Shown piece after piece: positions 22,554 to 34,300 of a stretch of 64,000 bases of DNA. The position numbers and the translations under genes were made by a program. The notes below the pieces were generated by a model, which saw only the letters and a program-made list of their open reading frames with translations, searched no databases and had not been told where the DNA came from. Source of the DNA: Paulinella micropora (taxonomy: Eukaryota > Cercozoa > Imbricatea > Euglyphida); NCBI GenBank assembly GCA_009731375.1, contig BJOX01000236.1, forward strand, positions 549,727-613,726, given 5' to 3'. Within the stretch, counting starts at the first letter, position 1; every line of letters starts with the position of its first letter.

Positions 22554-23095
22554 TCTGTCAGTGCCTTTTCATACCCTTCATTTAGTAAACGCTGTCTTTG
22601 GGCCTCAATCTCAGAAAAGACCAAACACAAATTCATTTGCCACACACGAAATGAAAGTTATAATACCTCTTCTTGGTGTTGTCTTTTGACTGCGTCTTCC
22701 AGAGCTGTATTTATTGCATTCTGCAAAGACTTCCGTACAATGTCTTCGAAAACAGAACTCACCACCGATTGCACTTTATTCGCCAACGAAGACAAGTACT
22801 TGTGTACGACCTCTTGCGACGACGGCTCCGATACACTGAGCACGACCGCTTTATTTATGATTTTGCCAATCTCTGTTTCCATGATTTTTCCAAACATCAT
22901 CAGCGATATTTCTCGCTGAAATCTGTCGTTCAAATTCTGGACATCCTGCTCGATGTTTGCCACTTTTTGGAACAACATTTCCCAGTCTTCGTGGGTCATC
23001 TCATTATCGTACTTATCTTGTGATGTGTTGGCTTTCTTGATTGGTTGCTGCTCTTGGTCTGAATCTTCTGAAATTTCCGACTTGCTGGTTTACTG
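22554..23095 (-). CDS. Putative exons of a coiled-coil protein, unknown function
   Basis: I do not recognise this gene. The main segment is 22658 to about 23095, reading from SKSEISEDSDQEQ through MTHEDWEMLF and a long predicted helical, heptad-like stretch (FQKVANIEQDVQNLNDRF) to QHQEE. A GT at that point and an AG near 22615 would join it to a second short exon, IEAQRQRLLNEGYEKALTEK, giving a continuous charged helix across a junction of about 60 nt. A 5' acceptor is plausible at CAG near 23095. The N-terminus and the 3' end are not found; the (CT)n tract follows. Codon-like composition and helix continuity across the intron are the only support. It could be a fragment of a larger gene or a pseudogene. 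Confidence 0.4.
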
Positions 23096-23199
23096 TGACA
23101 AGTCCTGTTCCGATGTATGTACTTTGATCGACAGCAACTACAAACGCAGAAAAAAATTGTGCTTTTTGGAAATCCGATTTCCTAGACTCTTGAAACATT

Positions 23200-23727
23200 A
23201 CATAACGAACTACATGTCATGGAGTTCGACTTACACATGTACTTCGTCATGTAGTTTAAAGAGTGAAGGAAATCGTCACACTCTCGCCATCACCCGCTTT
23301 TTTTCAAACTTTATTAAAAAAAAAAAAAAAAAAGTCAACGAAAAAGCAATCCTTGCCCTTGCTATTCAAAATGCAGTAATTTTCTTATCCTGCTGCTCAA
23401 TTTCTGAACAATTCTTGAGTGTCCGGCTGCTCAATTCCTGTACATTTGGATACGAAAAAGGAAATTTAGACGTAACGTCATAAAAGCGTAACGTAAAAAA
23501 GCGGTCACGAACTAACGAACGAACGAACTAACTAACTAATTAACTACTCAACGTGACAGTTCTTTGCGCTAAGCACAGTATGAGGTTATGAGGCAGTGAC
23601 GGCACAAAGTCTTGCCTTGGTGACGTTTCAACATTAAAACATTAAAATTTTTGTTCACTAACCACAAGATACGGTTATAAGTGGTGAACGCAAAACGAGA
23701 TTGCAGACACTGAACAGAGGTAATGAG

Positions 23728-23765
<38 letters not shown>

Positions 23766-24632
23766 GTGTGTGTGTGTGTGTGCGTGTGTGTCGGCTAGTA
23801 TGAGCACGACCGAATCAGGATGTTCAATTGAAACATAAACATGCGGATAAAAATTGTGCAAATGTTCCTAATATACAACAATATCAGTCATTATTTGGAG
23901 CTTGAACACAAAATATGCACAATATGGTGAAAACATGCGATTGAGAAAGTCACCAACTTTGGAATTACTTTTTCTGAGTCGGTGTGTGAGGTCTGCTCAC
24001 GCTGAGCACGGACAATGCAGAAGCCCCTTGTCCCGAGCTGGTACATGGTTATTACTGGCGACATTCCAAACGGCCAAGGTCGTACAACTTTGATCTCGTC
24101 GTTCTCCCATCTTGGTGTTACGACAACGATGAAACATTTTTTTGAAAGCTCAGGACAAGAGCTTTCAAATCACGTGCTCAGCATTGTCGTATCTGAAACA
24201 TTAATTGAGAAAAAAAAAATCAAAGTTGGACAACTTCGCCACTTTGAATGTCGTTTATGCTGAGAAATGTCATTCCTCTCAAACACTGAGGGAGAAAAAT
24301 TGTCTTAACGTGGATGATGTTCTACGTAACAAATGATAGAAATTATATATATGCATACACATACACGTATACATACATACAATACATATACAATATATAT
24401 GTATAAATACTGCATATGAAAATATATGTGTAATATTTTATACATACATGCATACATACATACATATATTTATATATATGTGTGTATTTTCATTTGTGTA
24501 GCGCGTATGTATGTTTGCTATAAAATTATCAGACAAGTACGCATATATTTTGAAGTTATCTACTTCATAAATATTGATGGACGACACCAAAAAAGCCAAA
24601 AGCAAGAGATGACAGGAGTTTTGCAAGCAGCC
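23200..24632. other. Non-coding stretch with short simple repeats
   Basis: Holds a poly-A run near 23317-23333, a (GAAC/TAAC)n patch near 23510-23545, (GA)n then (GT)n at about 23728-23790, and AT-rich TATA/CATA repeats at about 24340-24500. No gene seen. Confidence 0.6.
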
Positions 24633-25487
24633 CTAGGATGCGTACGTGAAGGGAGAGAGAGATTGGAAGTCTTTTTCCAAATCCGGAGACGTCATAACTT
24701 CCGGAGAGAGAACCATTGGAGTTGGAGGGTATGTATTGGTTCTCATATCGGTGGGACTGCTCAACGATAGATTATGAGTGGACCGAAACTCAGCGCGAAA
24801 CGTGACCTGGGCCTGCACCGTAGGTTGACGATTCACACTGCCGGCCGACGCAGACGACTTGAGTGTCCTTCTGGATTTGGAAGGAAGTGGGGGCGGGCCT
24901 GAACTGCCCGAGGAAGGCCTGAGTGTGCGAGGAGGGAGTTTGAGAGGTTTGCAATAGGTCGGCGACAGCGATAGACTGCGCTTCCGACCCGCGTGAGGGC
25001 TGTGTTCAAGCATGACACATTTTTGGGGTTTGAAGAATTCCTTAAGATCTGTCTCGCGTAGGCTGCGGAAGATATCGCCATAACGTGGAATGGACTGCTC
25101 TGATGGTGAATGCACCACTGCTGGAATCATGTTCACCACCGTCTCCGTTGGTGGTTGGGGTGGTTGTGGACTATAAAACGTGCTGGAGGGCGTGCTGTAC
25201 GTCCTGGAGGGCTTACCGTTGAGGCTGGAGTATTTATTCGCCAAGCCCCCACGCGAGCCTCGACGCGCGACTGTGTTGCTCTGGGCTGGAGAGGGATTGC
25301 CCTCTAGCACTTTGCTCTGCTGGTATTTGCTAGCAAGGGACATCGAGCGTGTAACACGTGCTTCACTGACTTGCCCCTGAGGCTGAGGCTGACTCCTGTT
25401 TTCCGATAAGGAACTAGGGCGACCTCTGACAGAACCATAGGATTGGTTCGAAATACCATAGTCCCTGCTGGTCTCGACTGCTTGCAT
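24633..25487 (-). CDS. Ser/Pro-rich hypothetical protein
   Basis: A 284-codon open frame starting at ATG (MQAVETSRDYG) and ending SFTYAS-stop. It is rich in Ser, Pro, Thr and Arg, predicted disordered, with short basic clusters (GRKRSLSLSP, SKSRRTLKSS) that resemble phosphorylation or nuclear-localisation sites. No domain is recognised. Being open and non-repetitive over 855 bp in a region otherwise full of stops supports a coding exon. There is no homology evidence from the window. It may be one exon of a larger gene. Confidence 0.45.
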   Translation of the reverse strand: MQAVETSRDYGISNQSYGSVRGRPSSLSENRSQPQPQGQVSEARVTRSMSLASKYQQSKVLEGNPSPAQSNTVARRGSRGGLANKYSSLNGKPSRTYSTPSSTFYSPQPPQPPTETVVNMIPAVVHSPSEQSIPRYGDIFRSLRETDLKEFFKPQKCVMLEHSPHAGRKRSLSLSPTYCKPLKLPPRTLRPSSGSSGPPPLPSKSRRTLKSSASAGSVNRQPTVQAQVTFRAEFRSTHNLSLSSPTDMRTNTYPPTPMVLSPEVMTSPDLEKDFQSLSPFTYAS

Positions 25488-25592
25488 TGAGTAGAAAGTT
25501 CTGAGTCTTCAATCCACAGAACCCATGCGGTTGATTGCAAGCCTGACACCACAGTATATCGGCCCATAGTTACAGAGAAGGAACAGAAAACA

Positions 25593-25756
25593 GTATCCAA
25601 GGACTGATAGAACAGAAAACAGTAAAGGACTGGTATGCTTGTGAAAATTTCTGCGTACAAGGCCTCCTTGATTAGTATCCAAGGACTGATGGAGCAGAAA
25701 ACAGTAAAGGACTAGTATGCTTGTGAAAATTTCTGCGTACAAGGGCTCCTCGATTC
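25593..25756. repeat. 82-bp tandem duplication
   Basis: Two adjacent copies starting GTATCCAAGGACTGAT at 25593 and 25675, each running through GAAAATTTCTGCGTACAAGG with a few differences. Confidence 0.85.
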
Positions 25757-26635
25757 TCGTCCACGGTAAATTTTATGAAATTTTTCTTTCAATCCAATGG
25801 CTCCAATCATTATTGCAATGTATCTTTTGAAAAATCGGTCATCGTTGTGAGTGTTGTGAAACTATCCCTTTCTACGTTTCCCTGGTCAATTTCTACATCT
25901 TTTCTTGTTCGCTCCTAAAGTTTTTTAGACTGATATGAGTACTGATATGGATTGAAGAGACCACTGGAGGAGAAATTTAGAACGTTCCAAAACATGGGAA
26001 GACGGAAAGCCTCCGATACCTTTTCCCGAGACCCAGAATTTCACCGCTCACCGCAATTTTGACCAGGCGTTGGCAGCAGAATTAGGTCGGCCCGGCATTT
26101 CCACCGAAATCAGCGGACCTTGCCGACTGACCTAAACCTGTCGCAAATTTATCATCAGAGTCAACAAAATCATTGCCTCACTACTGCCGCTCTAGGAATT
26201 TTGGGTCTGGTTTGAGAAGACCAGAGGCAACACACGATGGGAAAGAAGGGCCACTCTAGTCGTAAGAATACCAAGACGAGGCACTCGACCTTTCGAAAAA
26301 CTCGCAAGTCTGCCGCAAAGTCTGTGTTCTGCTGATTGTTCATTATTCCTGCCTTGTGTGTGCAGAACAAAAAGGAGAACAGCCGATATTGGTATGGTGG
26401 CTTCACACACATGCGGACGCTTTCCCACACAACTTCGAACGAACTAGGAAATATTTTTCGTCTTTGTTGCTAATTAGACCAAATACATGACGAGTTAGAA
26501 AAGCGCCAAGTAAAGAAGATCGAAAAAGGTACTGATTTGTAGACGACATACATAAATGCATCGGACCAGTAAACCTTAAGTTGTTGCACGTTAAATTATG
26601 TAACATGAACATACTAAAAAAAGTGTTTGCGTTAA
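25757..26635. other. Non-coding stretch
   Basis: Unique sequence without a supported gene or recognisable repeat. Confidence 0.5.
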
Positions 26636-26725
26636 CACACATACATACATACACACATACATAAGTCATACATACATACATACATGCATAATGTACATAC
26701 ATACATATGTCATACATACATAAAG

Positions 26726-26756
<31 letters not shown>

Positions 26757-27133
26757 CATACATACATACATACATACATACATACATACACATGTACATA
26801 CATATGTACGTCATACATGCATACATACATACATACATAAGTACATACATATGTAGACATACATGTGTATACATACATACATACATACGTACATACGTAC
26901 ATACATACATACATACATACAATGTACATACATACATACATACATACATACATACAATGTACATACATATGTACATACATATATACATACATACATACAT
27001 ACATTACATACATTACATACATTACGTACATACATACATACACTCATACATGCATACATACATACATACATATTACATACGTACATACATACATACATAC
27101 AAGGTACATACATACATACATACATACATACAT

Positions 27134-27167
<34 letters not shown>

Positions 27168-27960
27168 GGACGGACGGACTTACGGACGGACGTACGTACG
27201 AACGTACGTACCTACTTACGTACGTACGTACCTACGTACGTACATACATACATACATGCATGCATACATACAAACGTTCATACAAACGTACACAACGTAC
27301 ATAACATACATAACATACAACATACATACATACATACATACATACATACGTACATACATACATACATAACATAACATAACATAACATAACATAACATAAC
27401 ATAACATAACATACATGACATAAATAACATAAACATACAAAACATACAAAACATGACATACATATCATACATGACATACATACATACATACATACATACA
27501 TACACATACACATACACATACACACATACATACTTACATACACATACATACATGCATGCATGCATACATACATACATACATACATACACGTACACACGTA
27601 CACACATACGCACGTACGCACACACCACACACACACACACATACATACATACATACATACATACATACACACATACATGCATACATACATACACATACAT
27701 ACATACATCCATACACACATAGATACATACATACATACATACATACACATACATACATACACATACATACATACATACATACATACATACATACATACAC
27801 ATAAATACACATACATACATACATACACATACATATACATATATACATACATACACATACATACATACATACGTACATGCACATACATTCCTGTCTGCCT
27901 GTCTGTCTGTCTATCTGTCTGTCTGTCTGTGTCTGTGTATGCGTGTATGTGTGTGCATGT
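26636..27960. repeat. 1.3-kb tetranucleotide array (CATA)n with variants
   Basis: Mostly ACAT/CATA units. Inside are blocks of CAGA, CGGA, CGTA, CTTA (about 27130-27245) and ATAAC pentamers (about 27365-27410), ending in TCTG units (27895-27930). Several long open frames cross it because a 4-bp repeat has no stop in some frames; they are not genes. Confidence 0.95.
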
Positions 27961-28025
27961 GTGTGCAGAGCCTTTCGACCCTGACCTACCGGGCATGGGC
28001 CAGTTCAAATGCGTGACATGCGAGT

Positions 28026-28064
28026 ACTCTCTCTCTCTCTCTCTCTCTCTCCTCCCCCTCTCTC

Positions 28065-28115
<51 letters not shown>

Positions 28116-28129
28116 CTCTTCCTCTCTGT

Positions 28130-28166
<37 letters not shown>

Positions 28167-28211
28167 CTTCCTCTTTCTCTCGATCTCTCTTGATCTCTCA
28201 CTTTCTTTCTC

Positions 28212-28251
<40 letters not shown>

Positions 28252-28294
28252 CTCTCTCTCTCTCTCATCTCATCTTATCTCATCTCAATCTATG

Positions 28295-28330
<36 letters not shown>

Positions 28331-28477
28331 AATTCTTCAATTCTTCAATTCTTCTTCTTCTTCTTCTTCTTCTTCTTCTTCCTCCTCCTCCTCCTCCTCC
28401 TCCTCCCTCCTCCTCCCTTCTCCTCCTCCTCCTCCCCTTCAATCATCTTCCTCCCTCTCAACTGCCTTCACGCATCC

Positions 28478-28518
<41 letters not shown>

Positions 28519-28675
28519 ATTCCTGTCTTCCTTCCTTTCTTTCCTTTTTCTTTCCTTCCTTCCTTCCTTCCTTCCTTCCTTCCTCCCTTCCTTCCTTCTT
28601 TCCCTCCCTCCTTCACATTTCTTCCTTTCTATTTGTCTTCATTCGTCGTACTTTCTTTCCTTCCTTCCCTTCCCT

Positions 28676-28749
<74 letters not shown>

Positions 28750-28936
28750 TCTCTCTTCTCTCCCTCCCTCCCTCCCTCTCTCTCTCTATCTATCTCTATC
28801 TCTCTCTCCCCCCCTCTCTCTCTCTCTCTCTCTCTTCCTCCCTCCCTACCTCTTTCCCTCCCCCCCCCCCCCCCCCCCCCCCCCCNNNNNNNNNNNNNNN
28901 NNNNNNNNNNNNNNNNNNNNNNNNNNNNNNNNNNNN

Positions 28937-29007
<71 letters not shown>

Positions 29008-29165
29008 GTCGCTATTTCATTACAGAGGCAGTTCTCGAGGCGCATCGCCGCACCAAAGTGCACAAGAAAAGGTTCGCTCTCTCTCTCTCTCTCTCTCTTT
29101 CTCTCTTTTCTCTCTCTCTCTCTCTCGCTCTCTCTCTCTTCTTTCTTTCTCTCTTTCCCTATCTC
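28026..29165. repeat. Pyrimidine-rich simple-sequence block with gap
   Basis: Successive (CT)n, (CTTT)n, (TATC)n, (CTT)n, (CCT)n, (TTTC)n, (TTCC)n and again (CT)n, then poly-C at 28861-28885 and a gap of 51 N (28886-28936). (CT)n resumes after the gap, broken by a unique island at about 29007-29070. The plus strand is almost purely pyrimidine for over 800 bp. Confidence 0.95.
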
Positions 29166-29249
29166 TGAGACACACACAAACACATGCATGTATGTCAGCA
29201 TCATTTATACGAAAGGACCTCTCTTATACATACCCTCTTCGTCATCACC

Positions 29250-29335
29250 ACCATGATTATTATTATCATTATCATCATCATCATTATCATCATCAGCAGC
29301 AGCAGCAGCAGCGACAACAGCAACAACAACAACAT
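29250..29335. repeat. (ATT/ATC/CAG/CAA)n trinucleotide tract
   Basis: ATT and ATC triplets pass into CAGCAG and CAACAA triplets. Confidence 0.85.
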
Positions 29336-29499
29336 GAACATGAATATCATCATCAACAACATATTTTTGTCGTTTTCTTACTTATGTATTTTTCCAGGCT
29401 AAGTGCACTAAAGGATCCGCCTTATACGTACGCAGAGGCGATGGCGGGAGCCAACAAGGGGCCACCTGTTAACGTTTGATCGGACAATACATATAATTG

Positions 29500-29637
29500 G
29501 GTAGATAGATAGGTAGGTGGGCAGGTAGGCAGGCAGATAGATAGATAGCTAGCTAGGTAGGTAGGTAGGTAGATAGGTAGGTAGGTAGGTAGGTAGATAG
29601 ATAGATATGTAGATAGGTGGATAGGTAGGTAGGTAGG

Positions 29638-29717
<80 letters not shown>

Positions 29718-29718
29718 C
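29500..29718. repeat. (GATA)n / (GTAG)n microsatellite
   Basis: Starts as mixed GTAG/GCAG/GATA units and becomes a pure GATA array at about 29637-29716. Confidence 0.95.
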
Positions 29719-30876
29719 ATAAAGTAGATAAGTCGCTGGATTCAAGCTCACGCTTCTTTATGATTATGGACATTGATGAGAGCAAGGTGGTGAAATTAAT
29801 TATTTATAATTTTACATATTTACATACATTTTTATGAAAGTAATTTTTAAAATATTTGCGATTCATACTGCTAAGTCTGAATCTAGTTGTGAGTGTGAAG
29901 CAGAAGAGATAAAAAACAAGAGGTATAAGAGATTTCAACTTTTTCTTTTTTTTTTTTGTTAAATTTTTTTTGTTTTTAGGAGTTTAACTGGTTTAATAAG
30001 AAATAGAGTGGGCCGGCCGAGTTGGCAAGTATGTCGAGACTACTGTGCAGCTCCTTCCTTTGACTTTTCTTGCGCTAGCCTGCTCTCTTCTGGACGCTCC
30101 TCTGTGTCCAGCACTTGAGTTATTGAACTCGTGACGCTCTTCTCCTTTATCGGAATGAATACCGTACCGGACCGAATTATTAATACTGATGTGTTAAACA
30201 TATTTCAAGTTTTTACTTCAAGTTTACATTTCTATTTTTAGTTCCGTTACTTCATTTTTCCGTTTATTTATCAACTCGGGCCTGTCATAACTGTGACTTG
30301 TAGTTACGTTTTCAACTGCTGTTATTAATAACAGATCAAGTCCCTTTACCTGTTAGCTTTTTTAGAACTTTCAAATGTTAACTACTGCTTTTCCCCCCCA
30401 TATCTACACTTTATTTCCTTAAATCGCTTTTTCCGGTCCCCGGGCCAGTCATATGAAATAATTATTGATAGCGGGTATTAATAAAATTAGGAATTGTTAC
30501 ACACCAGGTAAAGTGGCAGTCTTTCACCGTAGGCTTCAACTTGTTTTTTACTTTATTTTTTCCAGACGTCGACTGACGTGAACAACTCAACCACTACACA
30601 ACTCGTGCTCGCACTTGAAATATTCTCGTTAGTTCTCAGAATTTACATTGTTTCGTAAGCGGTGACAAGTAGTCTGTCAAGCATGAGTACTAAATAAAGT
30701 GGAATTTACCAACGTTAACCCAGCGTCTTTTTGGTACCTTTCCTGATCTAGGAAGTATTTTGAGATCAATTGACAGCACAGTGTGTGTATTCAATTGATT
30801 GCCGGTTGGTATTAATAATTTCCTGGAAGGATGCTAGTCAAGACTTACAATTCAAATTTAATTTCCATATATTAAT
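29719..30876. other. Non-coding AT-rich stretch left of R3
   Basis: No supported gene. It ends in TAAT, the R3 target-site duplication. Confidence 0.5.
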
Positions 30877-31006
30877 TGTAACCGGAACAGCTACTCTGAC
30901 ACTTAGTCGTACCTCAACTGGAGAGGGGCAGACCAAGCATAAGAGTCAAGTAACGACAAGCCGGACAACACTTGATGCCACTATGTAATGTACGGGCCGG
31001 CCGACA
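30877..31006 (-). repeat. R3 3' LTR
   Basis: 130 bp, TGTAACCGGA...CCGGCCGACA on the plus strand, identical to 40701-40830. Very short for an LTR. Confidence 0.96.
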
Positions 31007-31020
31007 ATCCCTTTGCCCCC
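31007..31020 (-). other. R3 polypurine tract
   Basis: Minus strand GGGGGCAAAGGGAT directly upstream of the 3' LTR. Confidence 0.75.
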
Positions 31021-31300
31021 TTGGGGGAAGCCGATGTAAGCGGTCGACCCCCACGCCAAAGACTGATTCCTCATTCGAAGGCGCCCTCGACCGACCGATA
31101 CATGACATGAAGCATCCCGGCTGTCGAATAAGTAAAAATAATTGGTCCACGTCCAGTGCGAGTCTTCCATGAGAACTCGTGCCCCCGAGCCTAGCTCTTT
31201 CACCTCAGGCATTAAAAGAAATGCCCCGTCTTGATCTCCCCTTTCCCGTAGAAAAATCAAAGTAGCCAATGATCCGTAAGCGACATCAGACTTCGTAGCT

Positions 31301-34300
31301 TCACGTTTTGACTTGTTTCCGAGGTCGTCCTCGACCCCTGTGCTCTACTGCTTCCGACTGCGTCTCTTTAGCCCTTCTCTTCTTCGCCGCCACTTCTTTC
31401 TCACATCTTGGTGCACCTATCAACAAAAATGATATGCCCGCACTTTGGACTTCGTCCCAAATACGAAGCGGAATCCTCCTTTCCTCTGTTAACTCGAACG
31501 GCATATCCAACACCACCCTTGGCATCATTTGCACCGTCCATGGTGTAAAATCCTCATCGTCCTTCTCGATGGACGCATCCCACTGCTCCAAATCTTTGCC
31601 GTCTCGAAATACTGGCGCAAAGATTCTTTCCCGCGTCATATCAATAACACTCTTGCTCCTCCAAAAGTGCATTGTCGGAGCAAGTCCCAACGCAGCCCGT
31701 ACCCGCGTTCTAGGCTGTACATACGTAACCTGCATTAAAAAGAAATAATCAAAGTCCTTATCCATGACCGTATCCTCGTGCGGTCGACATAGATAGAACT
31801 TATCAACCTGCCAGTCGATCTTAGCCACTTCCTTACCGGCTATCCACGGTTTCTTCCATACCGTGCCTTTCCGATCCGACATTTCCGATGACTTCGGAAT
31901 TTCCCTCCCATCTTTGACGTCTACCTTGACGTCCGAAGCCGAACGATCCTGTTGTCCAGCATTCCTGGCCTCAGCCTTTTCTTCCTTCTGTTGCTTTCGC
32001 AACGCCTCCTCACGCTCCTTGCGCGTAAGCAATGCTGGCGGCTGTCTAAACGCTGGTGCAATACGCCTCAGCGCTTGTTCCTCATTCTCGTCCTCCAGCA
32101 AATAAGGACTGAACTTCGCCAACCGACGAACATGAACAATCTGTTCCCTTCCACGTGCCCCCGTAGGTGCAATCTTGTAATTGTACGCACCCGTCTGACG
32201 TACTATCTTAAATGGCCCATGCCACTTATTGTAAAACTTAATCGATACCCCTTTCGGTACCGTCGGTACATACAGCAACACTGTATCACCTTCCTTGTAC
32301 TCCACATGAGAGTACTTGCCCATTTCCTGTTCCCGCTGAACCTCTCTCAGCGTCTCCCGACACTTCTCAATCGCACTCCGTGCTTCCGCGATCGCTCGTA
32401 AGCGAACTCCTAACAGTTCACACGGTTCCCACTTATCAGGCGGAAACAACAGTTCCGTCGGCGTGTTTAACGCCCGTCCATAGACCACCTGATGCGGACT
32501 GACACCCCGCGCGTGTCCGCCTAACGACGCCGAAGCTAAATTGTTGACAGCAAACGTGAACATAGGTACCACATATACCCAGTTAAGCTGGCTGTTCTTA
32601 CAATAAGTCTTCAACGCTGCCTTCAACGTCCTGTGAACGCGTTCAATCTTACCATTCGCCATTGGGTTAAAAGCAGTCACATACTGCCAATCGAACCCAA
32701 AGAACTTGGCAATCCTTTGCGAAACCTCATTCGCGAAACTCGTTCCTCTATCCGAAATAATCCTTCTCGGTATCCCAATACGGCCGAATACCTGATCAAT
32801 CAGCGCCGCCGCTGTCACTTCCGCTGTCACATCCGTAACAGGGACAGTAATGACATAATTGGAAGTTCGATCAATAACCGTTAAGAGATATTTGAATTTT
32901 TCCGTTCCCGCCTCTGGAAAAGGACCCACATGATCGATATGCAAGGTATCGAAAATATCCAGAGTGATATCATATTCACCCTTAAGCCCCATCTTCGGCC
33001 TATATGGCAACTTGGCCATCTGACAATGAGGACAACCCTTCACAAACTCCTTAACCCGTTCTCCCAGGTTATTCCACCAAAAACGTCTCCTTAACGACCA
33101 CGTCATCCTTTCCACCCCCGGGTGGCTCTGCATAGGACAATGATGCGCCGCAATTAACAAAGACGTTCTGAGTTCCTGCGGAACCCATAACAACCATCGA
33201 TCCTCCTCATTGGTATATACGCCATCTTTTCCCATATACCAAAGGAGTCCATCCTTTAGTACCAAGCACCGCTTGAGTTTCCTTATGTCAATGTCCTCGG
33301 GCCTTGCCTGTGGATTGAGCAGATGTTCTCTCAACTCCTTATACTCCGTACTTTCCTTTGTGAAAGTCCGAAAAGTTTCCACCGACGCCAGTCTGACTGC
33401 CGTGTCAGTTTCCAACTGGAATCGAACCTTTTCCGGATGTGCCTCCGGTAACTGAAAAAGATGTTCCTCCTTAACTTTTTCTTCATCCTCCAAGTTAAGG
33501 CACATCGGGCCCTTCGGTAACAAGACCGCGTTAAAGGCACCCTGCCTTCCTTCCATAACATCCTCCCCCTCTTTCCTATCCGCGGTCCTTGCTTCCGCCC
33601 ATAGGATATCCTCACACGCCTCTCTCGCGATCGGCGAGTAACAGCATGCACATTTGTCTCGTGCCGCTACCTCGACTGCTTCCAACGCAGACACTTCCTC
33701 GCTGCGCGTGTCACGTTGATTGTTATTATGCGTGAACGGATGATACCAAAGCCCCGATGGCAACTTGGTGTCTTCCGCTCCCTGTTCCTCCCAATCATGT
33801 AGATCCACATCATGACCCATGATTGCGAACACCGCCCCCGGCGTTCGAAATTCAAACTGTGCCATTCGCACCTCCTTGACCGTATTACGTCGCTGTAAAT
33901 CATCAACGGCCTTATCCTTCTGTCCACTCTTGTCCTCATACCGAGAACAAAAATCAGGGACAACATTCCTTTTGCCCTTGATGTAATGAATGGTGAAGTC
34001 ATACTCCGCCAATTCCAACTGCCACCTGGCCAACCTACCTGTATGATCTCCAGACATGAGCCATAGCAGGTTATGATGGTCCGTTCTAACCAAAATGTTA
34101 GGAGTACCCCACAGGTATTCCCGCAACCTCTGGAAAGCCCACACTATAGCGAGTGCTTCCCGCTGCCTTGTGCAGTATTCCTTTTCCGCCGGTATCAGCT
34201 GCCGGCTGATGAACATAACGGGCCGCAACTGCCCAATGGACTTGTCCATCTGTTGAAGCACCGCTCCTACCGCGTACGAAGACGCGTCAGTGTCGAGCAC

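Noticed and set aside
26684-29256. Long open frames (up to 480 codons) of His/Thr/Tyr/Ile, Cys/Met/Tyr/Val or Ser/Leu
   Set aside because: They are translations of (CATA)n, (CT)n and related arrays, which lack stop codons by composition, and some cross N gaps.
30004-30022. GGGCCGGCCGAG, resembling the GGGCCGGCCGACA end of the R3 LTR, as a solo LTR fragment
   Set aside because: The match covers only about 11 bases of a GC palindrome, with no further LTR sequence around it.
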